In this document: positions 1 to 6,862 of the stretch, one piece after another
How positions within the stretch are numbered: the stretch's first letter is position 1
Layout of the letters: every line of letters begins with the position of its first letter
Assembly: GCA_937888665.1 (NCBI GenBank)
Contig: CALBET010000855.1
Span: forward strand, 1 to 8,093
Direction of reading: 5' to 3'
DNA from: an uncultured Acidobacteriota bacterium
GTDB taxonomy: Bacteria; Acidobacteriota; Vicinamibacteria; Vicinamibacterales; UBA8438
Length of the DNA: 8,093 nucleotides
Program-made: the position numbers and the translations under genes
The notes under the pieces: generated by a model
Database searches by the model: none
What the model was told of the DNA's origin: nothing
The model's input: the letters and a program-made list of their open reading frames with translations, nothing else

Positions 1-102
1 GACGTAGAGGTGAAGATCTCGAGTCCAGCGATACAACATCGGAGATCGGATGACCTGATGCACCTGGCCGATACCGCCCTCGCCGCTCGTGGCGGTGCCT
101 AA
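1..102 (+). CDS. Possible C-terminal tail of a plus-strand gene (partial, unidentified)
   Basis: Frame 1 is open from the first base of the window to a TAA at 100-102, giving 33 codons that end in LADTALAARGGA. About two thirds of the codons end in G or C, in keeping with the GC-rich coding style of the window, and no competing minus-strand gene covers the segment. If real, this gene converges on the deacetylase/glycosyltransferase ORF that ends at 206, leaving about 100 bp between the two 3' ends. I recognise no family from so short a tail. Thirty-three open codons are also easily reached by chance in GC-rich DNA, so this is tentative. Confidence 0.3.
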   Translation, partial: DVEVKISSPAIQHRRSDDLMHLADTALAARGGA

Positions 103-205
103 TACGCACCGAGGCGGGTCCCGGGCGCGAGGGCCATGACGTTCGGTCGAATCGCTGAATTATATCGGCGGGCCGGTCCTGGGCGTGCAGGAATAGTCTC
201 CCGTT

Positions 206-1816
206 TCATCGCGCCAGCCCCGCGTAGGCCGATTCGAAACGGTCGATCATCCGTCCGGTCGTCAGCTCCGCGAGCGCGATGTCACGCCCTGCCTGTCCCA
301 TGCGCTCCGCCTGAGCGCTGTCGCTCAGCAGTGCCAGCAGCCGGTTGGCGAGCGCGACGGCGTCGAACGGCGGCACCAGGAACCCGGTCACCCCGTCGCG
401 CAGTCCCTCGGGCGGGCCGTCGAACCGCGTCGTCACGACCGCCGTTGCTCGCATCATCGCTTCCGGAATGACATTGGCTCCGGGCTCCGGCGATCGCGAC
501 GGCACGGCCTGCACCCACGCGGGCGCCAGCAACTCAGCCAGGGCTGGATGCTCGATATGTCCGTGTAGCGTGACGTGGGCGCGCAGACCCATGTCCACGA
601 TGCGGTGCTCGATCCGAGCGCGTTCCCGCCCCTCGCCCGTGATGATCAGGCGCGCGTCTGGTAACTGCCTGACAACGAGCGCCATCGCCTGCAGCAGCAG
701 ATCGACGCCCTTCTGCGGGACCAGGCGCCCGGCAAAGACCACCGTCGGCGGACCGACGAGCGGTGGCCGTGGCGGCACCTCCCGTGTGCCATTCGGAATG
801 ACCTCGTCCACGCGCACGTCGTTCTCGCGCAGCGTGTCGGCAAGCGCATGGCTGTTCGCCACAATCAGTCGGAACACCGAGGCGTAGCGGCGCCAGGTGC
901 CCAGCTGCACAAGCGTGCGCGCAAGTCCGACCGCCGAGATACAGCCCTGCTGATAACACGCGACGCCCGCACGGACGGAGCACCGCGAGTCATCGGGCAG
1001 CTCTCGCTGGAGCCAGGCGCGGCCTTCGCGGATCTCCCGCGCGCTCTGCGCTCCGGACAGGCTGCGGTGATCCGCGTGCGACACTCCGTGATTCTGCAGG
1101 TCCACGCCCGCGTCGCGGAGCGCGACGAGATCCTGACGGCTCAGCGTGTGGAAGTGCGGCGGCACGTCGAGCCCCGTCACGCCCCATCGACTCGCCAGGG
1201 TCGTCACCAGGTCCAGACGCTGCTGTTCGTCTGGAATGACGCACAGCCTCGTCTTGATGCGGGCGCGGAGGCCCTGGCGGTGCGCCACCGTCACCGTGCT
1301 GAACGCCTCACCCTCGAAGTCGCACGGCCGGCCATCGAGACCATCGAGCAGTGCGTTCAAGACGAGGAACGCGTGGGGCGCGCCCGACTGCACCTGGCCG
1401 GAATTGACGAAGAGCGTCACCGCGTGTCCGTGCCGGCGCGCAAGGCGTGCGGCGTCGGCGGCACCGCGGATCGCATCGTCGATCGTCAGCGCGACCCCGC
1501 GTCCAGCAAGCGCGTTGGCCAGCGGCACGAACGGGGGCACGGACGACAGATAGAGCCCCATCGCGTCCGCGTCCGACATGTTTCGGAAACAAAAGCGAGT
1601 GGGCTGGAGCGCTGGTGCGATCCCATGAATGGTCAATACCCGTCCCGCGACCCGCGGCATCAGCAGATGGTACCCCGCGGGAGACAGAACACGCCGCCGT
1701 CCTACCGTCTCCGCGCCACCGGGATCGCCAGTACGCACAGCCGAAACGACCTGGCCGTCCGCCGCCAGGTTCGAAGGTGCCTCGAGAGACACATCGCGAG
1801 CTTCATCCCACCTCAC
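206..1816 (-). CDS. Chimeric ORF: N-terminal half of a NodB-type polysaccharide deacetylase fused to the C-terminal half of a GT4 glycosyltransferase
   Basis: This 536-residue ORF has two recognisable parts. Residues ~58-272 match the front of a NodB-type (CE4) polysaccharide deacetylase. A leading strand RVLTIHGI is followed by motif 1 as TIDDA (D113, D114; usual form TFDDG), then LFVNSGQVQSG, and motif 2 as HGVSH (H243, H247), the metal-binding pair. The sequence then stops looking like a deacetylase: the later motifs (the Arg-Pro/Tyr strand and the final Leu-x-His) are absent. Residues ~276-536 look like the end of a GT4 glycosyltransferase: a Cys-containing segment (C279, C287, C292), the linker VDEVIPNGT, FAGRLVPQKGVDLL, and the nucleotide-sugar motif E444-x7-E452. 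Most of the GT4 acceptor domain is missing. A full enzyme of either kind would need its missing half, so I infer an in-frame deletion between adjacent genes (or an assembly join) and doubt that both activities survive. The longest start is GTG at 1814-1816; ATG at 1658-1660 (residue 53, just before RVLTIHGI) is a plausible alternative, since the first 52 codons show weaker G/C-ending bias. It lies 87 bp downstream of ppc on the same strand. Confidence 0.8.
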   Translation of the reverse strand: MRWDEARDVSLEAPSNLAADGQVVSAVRTGDPGGAETVGRRRVLSPAGYHLLMPRVAGRVLTIHGIAPALQPTRFCFRNMSDADAMGLYLSSVPPFVPLANALAGRGVALTIDDAIRGAADAARLARRHGHAVTLFVNSGQVQSGAPHAFLVLNALLDGLDGRPCDFEGEAFSTVTVAHRQGLRARIKTRLCVIPDEQQRLDLVTTLASRWGVTGLDVPPHFHTLSRQDLVALRDAGVDLQNHGVSHADHRSLSGAQSAREIREGRAWLQRELPDDSRCSVRAGVACYQQGCISAVGLARTLVQLGTWRRYASVFRLIVANSHALADTLRENDVRVDEVIPNGTREVPPRPPLVGPPTVVFAGRLVPQKGVDLLLQAMALVVRQLPDARLIITGEGRERARIEHRIVDMGLRAHVTLHGHIEHPALAELLAPAWVQAVPSRSPEPGANVIPEAMMRATAVVTTRFDGPPEGLRDGVTGFLVPPFDAVALANRLLALLSDSAQAERMGQAGRDIALAELTTGRMIDRFESAYAGLAR

Positions 1817-1903
1817 TGAGTCCAGCCAGATTTCGGCGATTGTCCCGCAAATCTGAAAAGTCTCGGACCGAGGATGCGCCGCTATCCATTTTGGTCAGGG
1901 TCC

Positions 1904-4219
1904 TTAGCCGGTGGTCAGCATCCCCGCCGCGATTCCGGTCACCGTTTCACGGAAGAGCAGCTCCTGCTTGGCGGTCAGGCGCCGATGCGACAGGACCTCC
2001 ATCTGGATGAGGTTGAGCGGATGAATCATCGGCGCGCGATAGTGGATGCTCTCGCGCAGCCATCGCCGGTCCGACAACAGCTCCCCGTCAGGTGAGAGCT
2101 GGGTCGCGAGGTCAACCGCATCGTCCCACTCGCGTTGAAGACGCCTGACCAGTGCCGTCCGCGAGCCCCCGAGGGTCCTGACATATGCGCGCCAGACCGA
2201 CGGTTCGGTCTTGGCCAGGGTGAATCGCAGCAGGCGCAGGTAGCTGCGGAGCAGCGTATCGCGCTCGAGGGCTTTTAGCAGTCCGGCGCGGGCCACAGGG
2301 TCGGTGCGGATGTCGCGCCAGGCGGTCCCTATGCCGACCCAGGCATGGAGCAGATATCGGGTCTGCGTCCAGCAGAGCACCCACGGAATGGCCCGGAGCT
2401 GCTCAAGCCCGGCCGGCGCCGCCAGGGCACGCTTCACCGGCCGGCTCCCGATGTTGAGCGTCCCCAGCCTCGAATACGGGGTCGCACGCAGGAGGAGATC
2501 GAGGAACGCGTCCGAACCGACGAGGTCGACGAAGGCCGCCTGGCTCCGGGCGGCCAGGTCCTTCGCCGCCGCGCTGGTGGCTCTGAACCGCGGAGGAGCG
2601 GCCTGCACCGCGGCGACGTGTCGCACCTGGCTGCGGAATATCTCGGGCGTCGCCAGCGTACGCTCCACCATCTCACCCTGGAGCGTTTGCTTGACCACCG
2701 CGGTGGCCCCGGTCGGCCACGACGCCGCCTGGTCGGCGATCGACCCGCCGCCCCGCCCGACACTGCCGCCCGAGCCGTGAAAGAACAGAATCGTGACCTG
2801 ACGAGCGTCGCCCCACGCGCCGATCGCCTTCATCGCCGAGTGGATGGCCAGCCGGCTGGCGAGCACACCCATCCGCTTGCTGGTGTCCGAGTAGCCGAGC
2901 ATGACCTCCAAGCTGCCGTGCTCGTCCCGCACGGCGGCCTCGAAATCGATATTCGCGAAGGTCTGGTCCAGGATCTCCGCCGCACGCGGGAGCACATCCG
3001 GCATTTCGAACAACGGAACGACTGGAATCGTCCTCCCACCCAACACCTCCTTGACCAGCGCGTGGGCCTGCCAGAGATCCTCGGCGCAGTCGGTCATGCT
3101 CACCACACACCCCCGGACGTACCATTCGACACGGCCGCCGCGGGCGACGTCGCGGACGAACCGCAGCATGTCCGCAATAGGGCTATCGGGTTGAAACATT
3201 CCGCGCTCCTCGCGCAGTTCCAAGGGCACCACCAGTCCGGGAAACAACTCGAGCAACAGCCGGAGGTCATCGAGACGCGGGTGGGCATGACCACGGCGTG
3301 AGGCGTACTCCGAGGCCAGCTCGGCCAGCGCCCGCTGGAGCCCGGCGAGGCGGCCTCCGTCCCCGATGGTGACGACGCGCAGCGCCGCGATCTGGTCACA
3401 CAGCCGTGCCCACGCGCGGTCGATGATCCTGTGCGGGATCAGCCGCACATCGGCCTCCACCTCGGGCTGCAGACGGCCGGTGACGAATGCCAGCAACCGG
3501 GTGCGGGAGAGGGTGAGGCTCGAACCTGTTTCCTGCGGGCCCACCCCGGGGTGCCCATCCTTGTCGCCGCCAACCCAGGTTCGCAGCCGCACGGTGTGGC
3601 CGTCTCGGCGTAAATGCAGCAGCTCCTCGAGGATCGGGTCGTCGAGCAGGCTGAAGAGGTGGAGTGCCTCGTCCTCGACGGTTGGCTTGTGAGCGGGGTG
3701 GGTTCCCGTGGCCCAGACCAGATGCAACAGATGCGCGAGCTGTGCGCGGTCGGGCGGCATGCTCCGTTCCAGGGCTTCGACGAGGAACCCTTGTACACGA
3801 CGCATCAACGCGATATTGGTCGGCGAGCGCGACTCGGTGGGGTGCGACGTCAGGACGAAGATGACGTTCGCGGCGGGGTCCGTCGTCGTGTCATCGTCGG
3901 TGTCGCGGACTCGCGTCCGCAGACGATGGGTGCGGTAGGCATTCTCGCAGACGTTGACCAGCTCGAGGTACACGGTGTAGGCGCGGGCGAGGGCCATCCG
4001 CTCGGCCAGCGACAGCCGCGCCAACCTCGTGCGCGCCCTGGTGAGCGCCGACCGCTCGTCGCGGACCGCCACCATGTCCAGCCGGATGGCTTCGACCGCG
4101 TCGTAGACATCCCGGCCCTCGGCCTCCTCTACGACTTGACCCAGGGTGGCCAGGACGACCTTGACGAGTCGTTTGAGCGCCGGGGCTAACCCCTGGTCTG
4201 GTCTTCTCTTGCGTGCCAT
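1904..4219 (-). CDS. ppc: Phosphoenolpyruvate carboxylase, compact form
   Basis: PEP carboxylase adds bicarbonate to PEP to make oxaloacetate and phosphate, refilling the TCA cycle in the cytoplasm. Family landmarks occur in order: LTSHPTES with catalytic H126 (E. coli H138), WVGGDKDGHP at 215-224, LELREE with R336 (R396), VPLFEMPDVL at ~401, GYSDTSK with K448 (K546), FFHGSGGSVGRGGG at 479-492 with R489 (R587), TLQGEMVER at ~512, LRAIPW with R609, TQTR with R621 (R713), and a conserved end GIAAGMLTTG. At 771 residues it is over 100 shorter than the ~880-residue E. coli enzyme. The losses are spread over the H138-R396 and R396-K546 intervals and the C-terminal part, not one end. Two positions differ from E. 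coli: the first Arg of the GRGGxxGRGG signature is Ser (S483), and the Asn of the C-terminal RNTG, part of the aspartate-inhibition site, is Thr (T769). The ATG at 4217-4219 is the only sensible start because an in-frame TGA lies seven codons upstream; no Shine-Dalgarno is visible. The membrane-protein gene ends 58 bp upstream, so co-transcription is possible. Confidence 0.95.
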   Translation of the reverse strand: MARKRRPDQGLAPALKRLVKVVLATLGQVVEEAEGRDVYDAVEAIRLDMVAVRDERSALTRARTRLARLSLAERMALARAYTVYLELVNVCENAYRTHRLRTRVRDTDDDTTTDPAANVIFVLTSHPTESRSPTNIALMRRVQGFLVEALERSMPPDRAQLAHLLHLVWATGTHPAHKPTVEDEALHLFSLLDDPILEELLHLRRDGHTVRLRTWVGGDKDGHPGVGPQETGSSLTLSRTRLLAFVTGRLQPEVEADVRLIPHRIIDRAWARLCDQIAALRVVTIGDGGRLAGLQRALAELASEYASRRGHAHPRLDDLRLLLELFPGLVVPLELREERGMFQPDSPIADMLRFVRDVARGGRVEWYVRGCVVSMTDCAEDLWQAHALVKEVLGGRTIPVVPLFEMPDVLPRAAEILDQTFANIDFEAAVRDEHGSLEVMLGYSDTSKRMGVLASRLAIHSAMKAIGAWGDARQVTILFFHGSGGSVGRGGGSIADQAASWPTGATAVVKQTLQGEMVERTLATPEIFRSQVRHVAAVQAAPPRFRATSAAAKDLAARSQAAFVDLVGSDAFLDLLLRATPYSRLGTLNIGSRPVKRALAAPAGLEQLRAIPWVLCWTQTRYLLHAWVGIGTAWRDIRTDPVARAGLLKALERDTLLRSYLRLLRFTLAKTEPSVWRAYVRTLGGSRTALVRRLQREWDDAVDLATQLSPDGELLSDRRWLRESIHYRAPMIHPLNLIQMEVLSHRRLTAKQELLFRETVTGIAAGMLTTG

Positions 4220-4277
4220 CGCGCGTGCCGTGGAGGGCGATCAGTCTCTCAGCGAGAACGTCATCTTCGGACTTCCT

Positions 4278-5867
4278 CTACACATCAAGCCTCTGATTCA
4301 CGAACTCAGCCTGCCGCACGACGAACCAAAACGCGGCGTGCGCGAGCGCGAGGAACGCAAAGCCAAGAGCGGTCGCTTTGGTGCTTCGAGCGCACAACCA
4401 CGCACCGGGAAAAAATGCCGAGAAGGCCGCAAACACGGAATCTGCGTCGGCGCCAGGTCCCTGAGCGGGCCAGAACAACAACAAGAACGCGACGCTCACC
4501 GCAGCGTAGCCGGCAACAATACGTCGTTCGCCTGATCCTCGCCCGACAAGAAAACCGAGCGCAAGTATCGGCACACCAACCATGAGGCTTTCCAGGCCCA
4601 ATTCGCGAAGCCCTCGTGCCGACACGATTGGCGCCACCATCCGATACTCGGCGACGTACCCGTCAAAGAGGTGACGAAACGGAATCCCTGTCGCGTGTCC
4701 AGGCGCGACGGACACCCCGAGAACGAGGAAATAGCCCACTAGCCATATGAGGTACGCAGTGAATCCCCACAGAAAGACCGTCGACGCGTTCTCTAGACGT
4801 GACCGCAGCGACGCCGTCGAGAACACCGTCGCCGCCAACGACGCGCCGAGGCTGACGAGACCGAAGCCGTGCAGGGCGGCGCGTACCCCATGAAGCGCTC
4901 CGCCCCCGGCCAGATACTTGATCCGGCTGGTCTCTGGGTCGGACGTCAACCCGCGCAGCAGCAATGGAAACGCCGCGATGCTGAGCGAAAAGTATCCAAG
5001 CTCTCGGTACCCAAAGAAAAACAACATGACGGGGGCGGCCAGAGAGAGGCTCAGATAACGCATGACGTGCGCGGACCACCCCTCGACGACGGCCACAATC
5101 AAGGCGCCCATCAAGAACACGCCGCCCATGAGCCAGGATGTGACGAGGAACGCGGTCTGCGGCGACGAGTCCGTCGATCCCAGGGCGCGATCGACGAGAT
5201 TTAGGACGTAGCCGCCCAGGTGAAAATGAAATCTGGCGACCTCGTATCCGAAGTATGTCTCGAACTGCGCACGGTCCTCTGTGTACGTGGTGTAGTCGCC
5301 CATCCAATTGGACACCTCGTGACTGGCGTGAAGCGGCAGTTCACAGGCGATCCACCCCAGGACGAAGAGGGCGCACGCGCACGCGAAGTAACTCTGCCGC
5401 CACCCTCGCGTTGGCGCAAAAGACCCGGTCAACACGAGCAGTCCCAAGGCAAAGCAGATGAACGACTGCACAGTGTAGGGTCCGTCCAGCCTGAGAATGA
5501 GCGGCCCTGTCGACCGGAGCGGATTCTCGCCGATGAAGCTGACGGCGTTGATGGTCGGCAGATGCGCGAGCATCCACAGGTTCGACTGCGACGCATCGTC
5601 GAGCACGTAGCCCCAGCGTGTTCCCTCCCGGTATGTCGGATTGACCAGGTGGAGGCGGCGCTCCAACGACTGACGTTGGACCGCACTCAGCGTATCTTTC
5701 CAACTGACCTGTATCGCTGGACCGGACGCGGGGACGAGGCGCACCAGCAGGAGGACAACGACGACTGCGAGCAGTGGACCCGACAGCCATGCGAGCCCTC
5801 GGGGGAAAGGCCGCAAGCGGGTTGACTCCAGAGCAACATCATCAGTCATGTCGTGTGGCTGGAACAC
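4278..5867 (-). CDS. Polytopic membrane protein of unknown function, possibly GT-C-like
   Basis: This 529-residue protein has about 11-12 hydrophobic segments. By eye they fall near residues 27-46, 133-150, 158-178, 240-262, 270-286, 290-305, 325-352, 362-386, 425-442, 449-467, 475-492 and 498-518. Between the first and second lies a soluble loop of about 85 residues (47-132) containing VSWKDTLSAVQRQSLERRLH, predicted to be extracytoplasmic. A second acidic loop (~180-235) holds DYTTYTED. One large external loop after the first membrane helix plus many helices recalls GT-C lipid-linked sugar transferases, but I cannot point to a diagnostic catalytic motif, so the function is unassigned. The longest start is GTG at 5865-5867; an in-frame ATG at 5847-5849 (residue 7) is equally possible, and neither has a clear ribosome-binding site. 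It ends 58 bp before ppc. A link with the downstream deacetylase/glycosyltransferase ORF in surface polysaccharide formation is conjecture from position. Confidence 0.85.
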   Translation of the reverse strand: MFQPHDMTDDVALESTRLRPFPRGLAWLSGPLLAVVVVLLLVRLVPASGPAIQVSWKDTLSAVQRQSLERRLHLVNPTYREGTRWGYVLDDASQSNLWMLAHLPTINAVSFIGENPLRSTGPLILRLDGPYTVQSFICFALGLLVLTGSFAPTRGWRQSYFACACALFVLGWIACELPLHASHEVSNWMGDYTTYTEDRAQFETYFGYEVARFHFHLGGYVLNLVDRALGSTDSSPQTAFLVTSWLMGGVFLMGALIVAVVEGWSAHVMRYLSLSLAAPVMLFFFGYRELGYFSLSIAAFPLLLRGLTSDPETSRIKYLAGGGALHGVRAALHGFGLVSLGASLAATVFSTASLRSRLENASTVFLWGFTAYLIWLVGYFLVLGVSVAPGHATGIPFRHLFDGYVAEYRMVAPIVSARGLRELGLESLMVGVPILALGFLVGRGSGERRIVAGYAAVSVAFLLLFWPAQGPGADADSVFAAFSAFFPGAWLCARSTKATALGFAFLALAHAAFWFVVRQAEFVNQRLDV

Positions 5868-5894
5868 CGAAGGTCGAAGCGTCTGGAGCGGAGA

Positions 5895-5993
5895 TCAAGA
5901 CCGACGGGGCCCGTCGCTCAGGGGGCTGCGGCCTCGGCAATCCGATACAGCTTCGACAACAAGGAGCAGCAGTACCAACGTGCGTCGAATCAT
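5895..5993 (-). CDS. Tentative very small hydrophobic ORF with strong Shine-Dalgarno
   Basis: An ATG at 5991-5993 opens a 32-codon frame ending in TGA at 5895-5897. The peptide starts MIRRTLVLLLLVVEAVSDC: two arginines then a leucine/valine stretch, like a short signal peptide or a single membrane helix, followed by a polar tail with proline and arginine. The cysteine is not in a good lipobox because the residue before it is Asp. It lies just upstream of the membrane-protein gene and in the same frame, separated by the TGA, so it might be a leader peptide, a membrane microprotein or the remnant of a lost exported protein. Its main support is the ribosome-binding site; the short length makes chance occurrence quite possible. 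Confidence 0.25.
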   Translation of the reverse strand: MIRRTLVLLLLVVEAVSDCRGRSPLSDGPRRS

Positions 5994-5999
5994 CCGGTT

Positions 6000-6006
6000 C
6001 TCCCTC
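6000..6006 (-). promoter_or_regulatory. Shine-Dalgarno sequence GAGGGAG
   Basis: On the minus strand GAGGGAG sits six bases before the ATG at 5991-5993, which is good spacing for pairing with the 16S rRNA 3' end. The larger genes here (ppc, the membrane protein, the chimeric ORF) have no comparably strong site, so it stands out. It is the main reason for listing the small ORF. Confidence 0.35.
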
Positions 6007-6112
6007 TTCGCGTCCGAGATCGATCGAGTCAGCCGATGGCGCGCACGTGGCAGGTTGCCAGTGTCGGCCCAAGGGACCATAGCAGATTCCAGAGCCCCAG
6101 ATGACCGACCAC

Positions 6113-6472
6113 TCACGGCAAGACCTCTCTCACGACTCCGTCGTGCTTGTTCATGAGAAAGAGCCGGCCATCCGGCCCGGTGCCGAAGCGCACGTCGACG
6201 CGAACGGCGGGCTCCAGGCCCAATGCGACCGTTTTCTCCGAGACCACCTGGAGCAACGTCTTGACGTCGTCGCCGTCGCGCAGCTGCACTCGGCGTATCG
6301 CATCCTGACCGCCATCGGGCAGGTCGTCCGCGGGAAGGTGAAAGATCTCGCCCTGGGGGAAATCAGCGAAGAGCACCCGGTCCTGCAGTTGGGGGATCGC
6401 CTGGTGTCGGTACACGAGTACGCCTCCCGCCGCCGACTGGGACTGGAGGAGCGGATCGAGTTGGCCATGTCC
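6113..6472 (-). pseudogene. 5'-truncated glucose/sorbosone dehydrogenase-family relic
   Basis: The frame ending at TGA 6113-6115 encodes the last blade or so of a glucose/sorbosone dehydrogenase (GSDH, PQQ-type six-bladed propeller). Visible family features in order are AAGGVLVYRHQAIPQLQDR, FADFPQGEIFHL, a GGQDAIRRV stretch, VRVDVRFGTGPDGRLFLMNK and a terminal DGVVREVLP. Going upstream, the frame hits TAA at 6473-6475 after only about 119 codons, and homology seems to fade near DPLLQ. Members of this family normally have several hundred residues before this point, including the catalytic and PQQ-binding residues, and I find none of them in any minus-strand frame of the upstream gap. There is no credible start: 6413-6415 is GTG but lies inside the conserved region. 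I therefore call it a gene remnant that lost its 5' part. An intact GSDH would oxidise sugars in the periplasm; this piece should be inactive. A sequencing or assembly fault at ~6470 is an alternative. Confidence 0.8.
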
Positions 6473-6489
6473 TTACTCTATCAAGGACA
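6468..6489. repeat. Perfect 7-bp inverted repeat at the truncation point
   Basis: TGTCCTT (6468-6474) and AAGGACA (6483-6489) are exact reverse complements separated by eight bases. The hairpin sits where the dehydrogenase relic loses its reading frame; the TAA that closes it (6473-6475) lies in one arm. There is no U-run after either arm, so it is not a typical intrinsic terminator. It may be a rearrangement footprint, or chance. Confidence 0.4.
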
Positions 6490-6862
6490 ATTCGGTTGCT
6501 CCGACATTCCACCTGTGGGCGCCACGCCGTATCCGATGCCCTCCTGTCATTCCGAGGTTCCGTCAGAAAGCCGGTTCTCGGTCTTCGCCCGAGGAGCCCG
6601 TGCGGCCGTGACCTTCCGGTATCACCAGACACGTCGGGAGCGGTGTCTGCGGAACGCCCTGAACAACAGGGACTTCAGTGGAGCGCACGACCGCCCGAGC
6701 TGAGCTGCCGGCCTCTCAAGCGGGACGACGCTGTAACGAACAAGAGTTTCATGCGCTGGGCGGTCTTTGGGTGCATAACGGGCCATCTGGGGCAGGCACA
6801 TCGAAAATTCCGGCCAAGATACCTGACAAGGAAAGAGCACACATGACGGGCGCGAATCGATG
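6476..6862. other. Stretch without a recognisable gene, between PQQ dehydrogenase and the GSDH relic
   Basis: About 390 bp in which no frame on either strand gives a peptide I recognise. Short open frames exist on both strands but have no family motifs or ribosome-binding sites. The part from about 6730 to 6860 looks less GC-rich than the flanking genes and contains short A-rich patches, which would fit non-coding or acquired DNA. I looked for terminal inverted repeats, target-site duplications and transposase motifs and found none I could defend. It probably holds the 3' untranslated end of the PQQ dehydrogenase gene and whatever replaced the 5' part of the GSDH gene. Confidence 0.5.

Noticed and set aside
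73..96. Hairpin ACCGCC...GGCGGT near the left edge as a terminator
   Set aside because: The stem is short with a 12-base loop, has no following T-run on either strand, and lies inside the possible left-edge coding tail.
848..1819. 323-codon plus-strand open frame opposite the deacetylase/GT4 ORF
   Set aside because: Antisense shadow; the minus strand carries recognisable deacetylase and GT4 motifs while this frame has none.
2345..3301. 318-codon plus-strand open frame opposite ppc
   Set aside because: Antisense shadow of conserved PEP carboxylase sequence; composition typical of GC-rich antisense and no motif.
6151..6468. 105-codon minus-strand frame starting with ATG 6466-6468 after an AAGGA-like site
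   Set aside because: It overlaps the GSDH relic in a different frame, and its Ser/Arg-rich translation lacks motifs; the relic's frame shows clear family conservation.
6730..6862. Possible insertion-sequence end near the PQQ dehydrogenase stop
   Set aside because: The composition felt different, but I found no inverted-repeat partner, target duplication or transposase fragment, so no mobile element is annotated.
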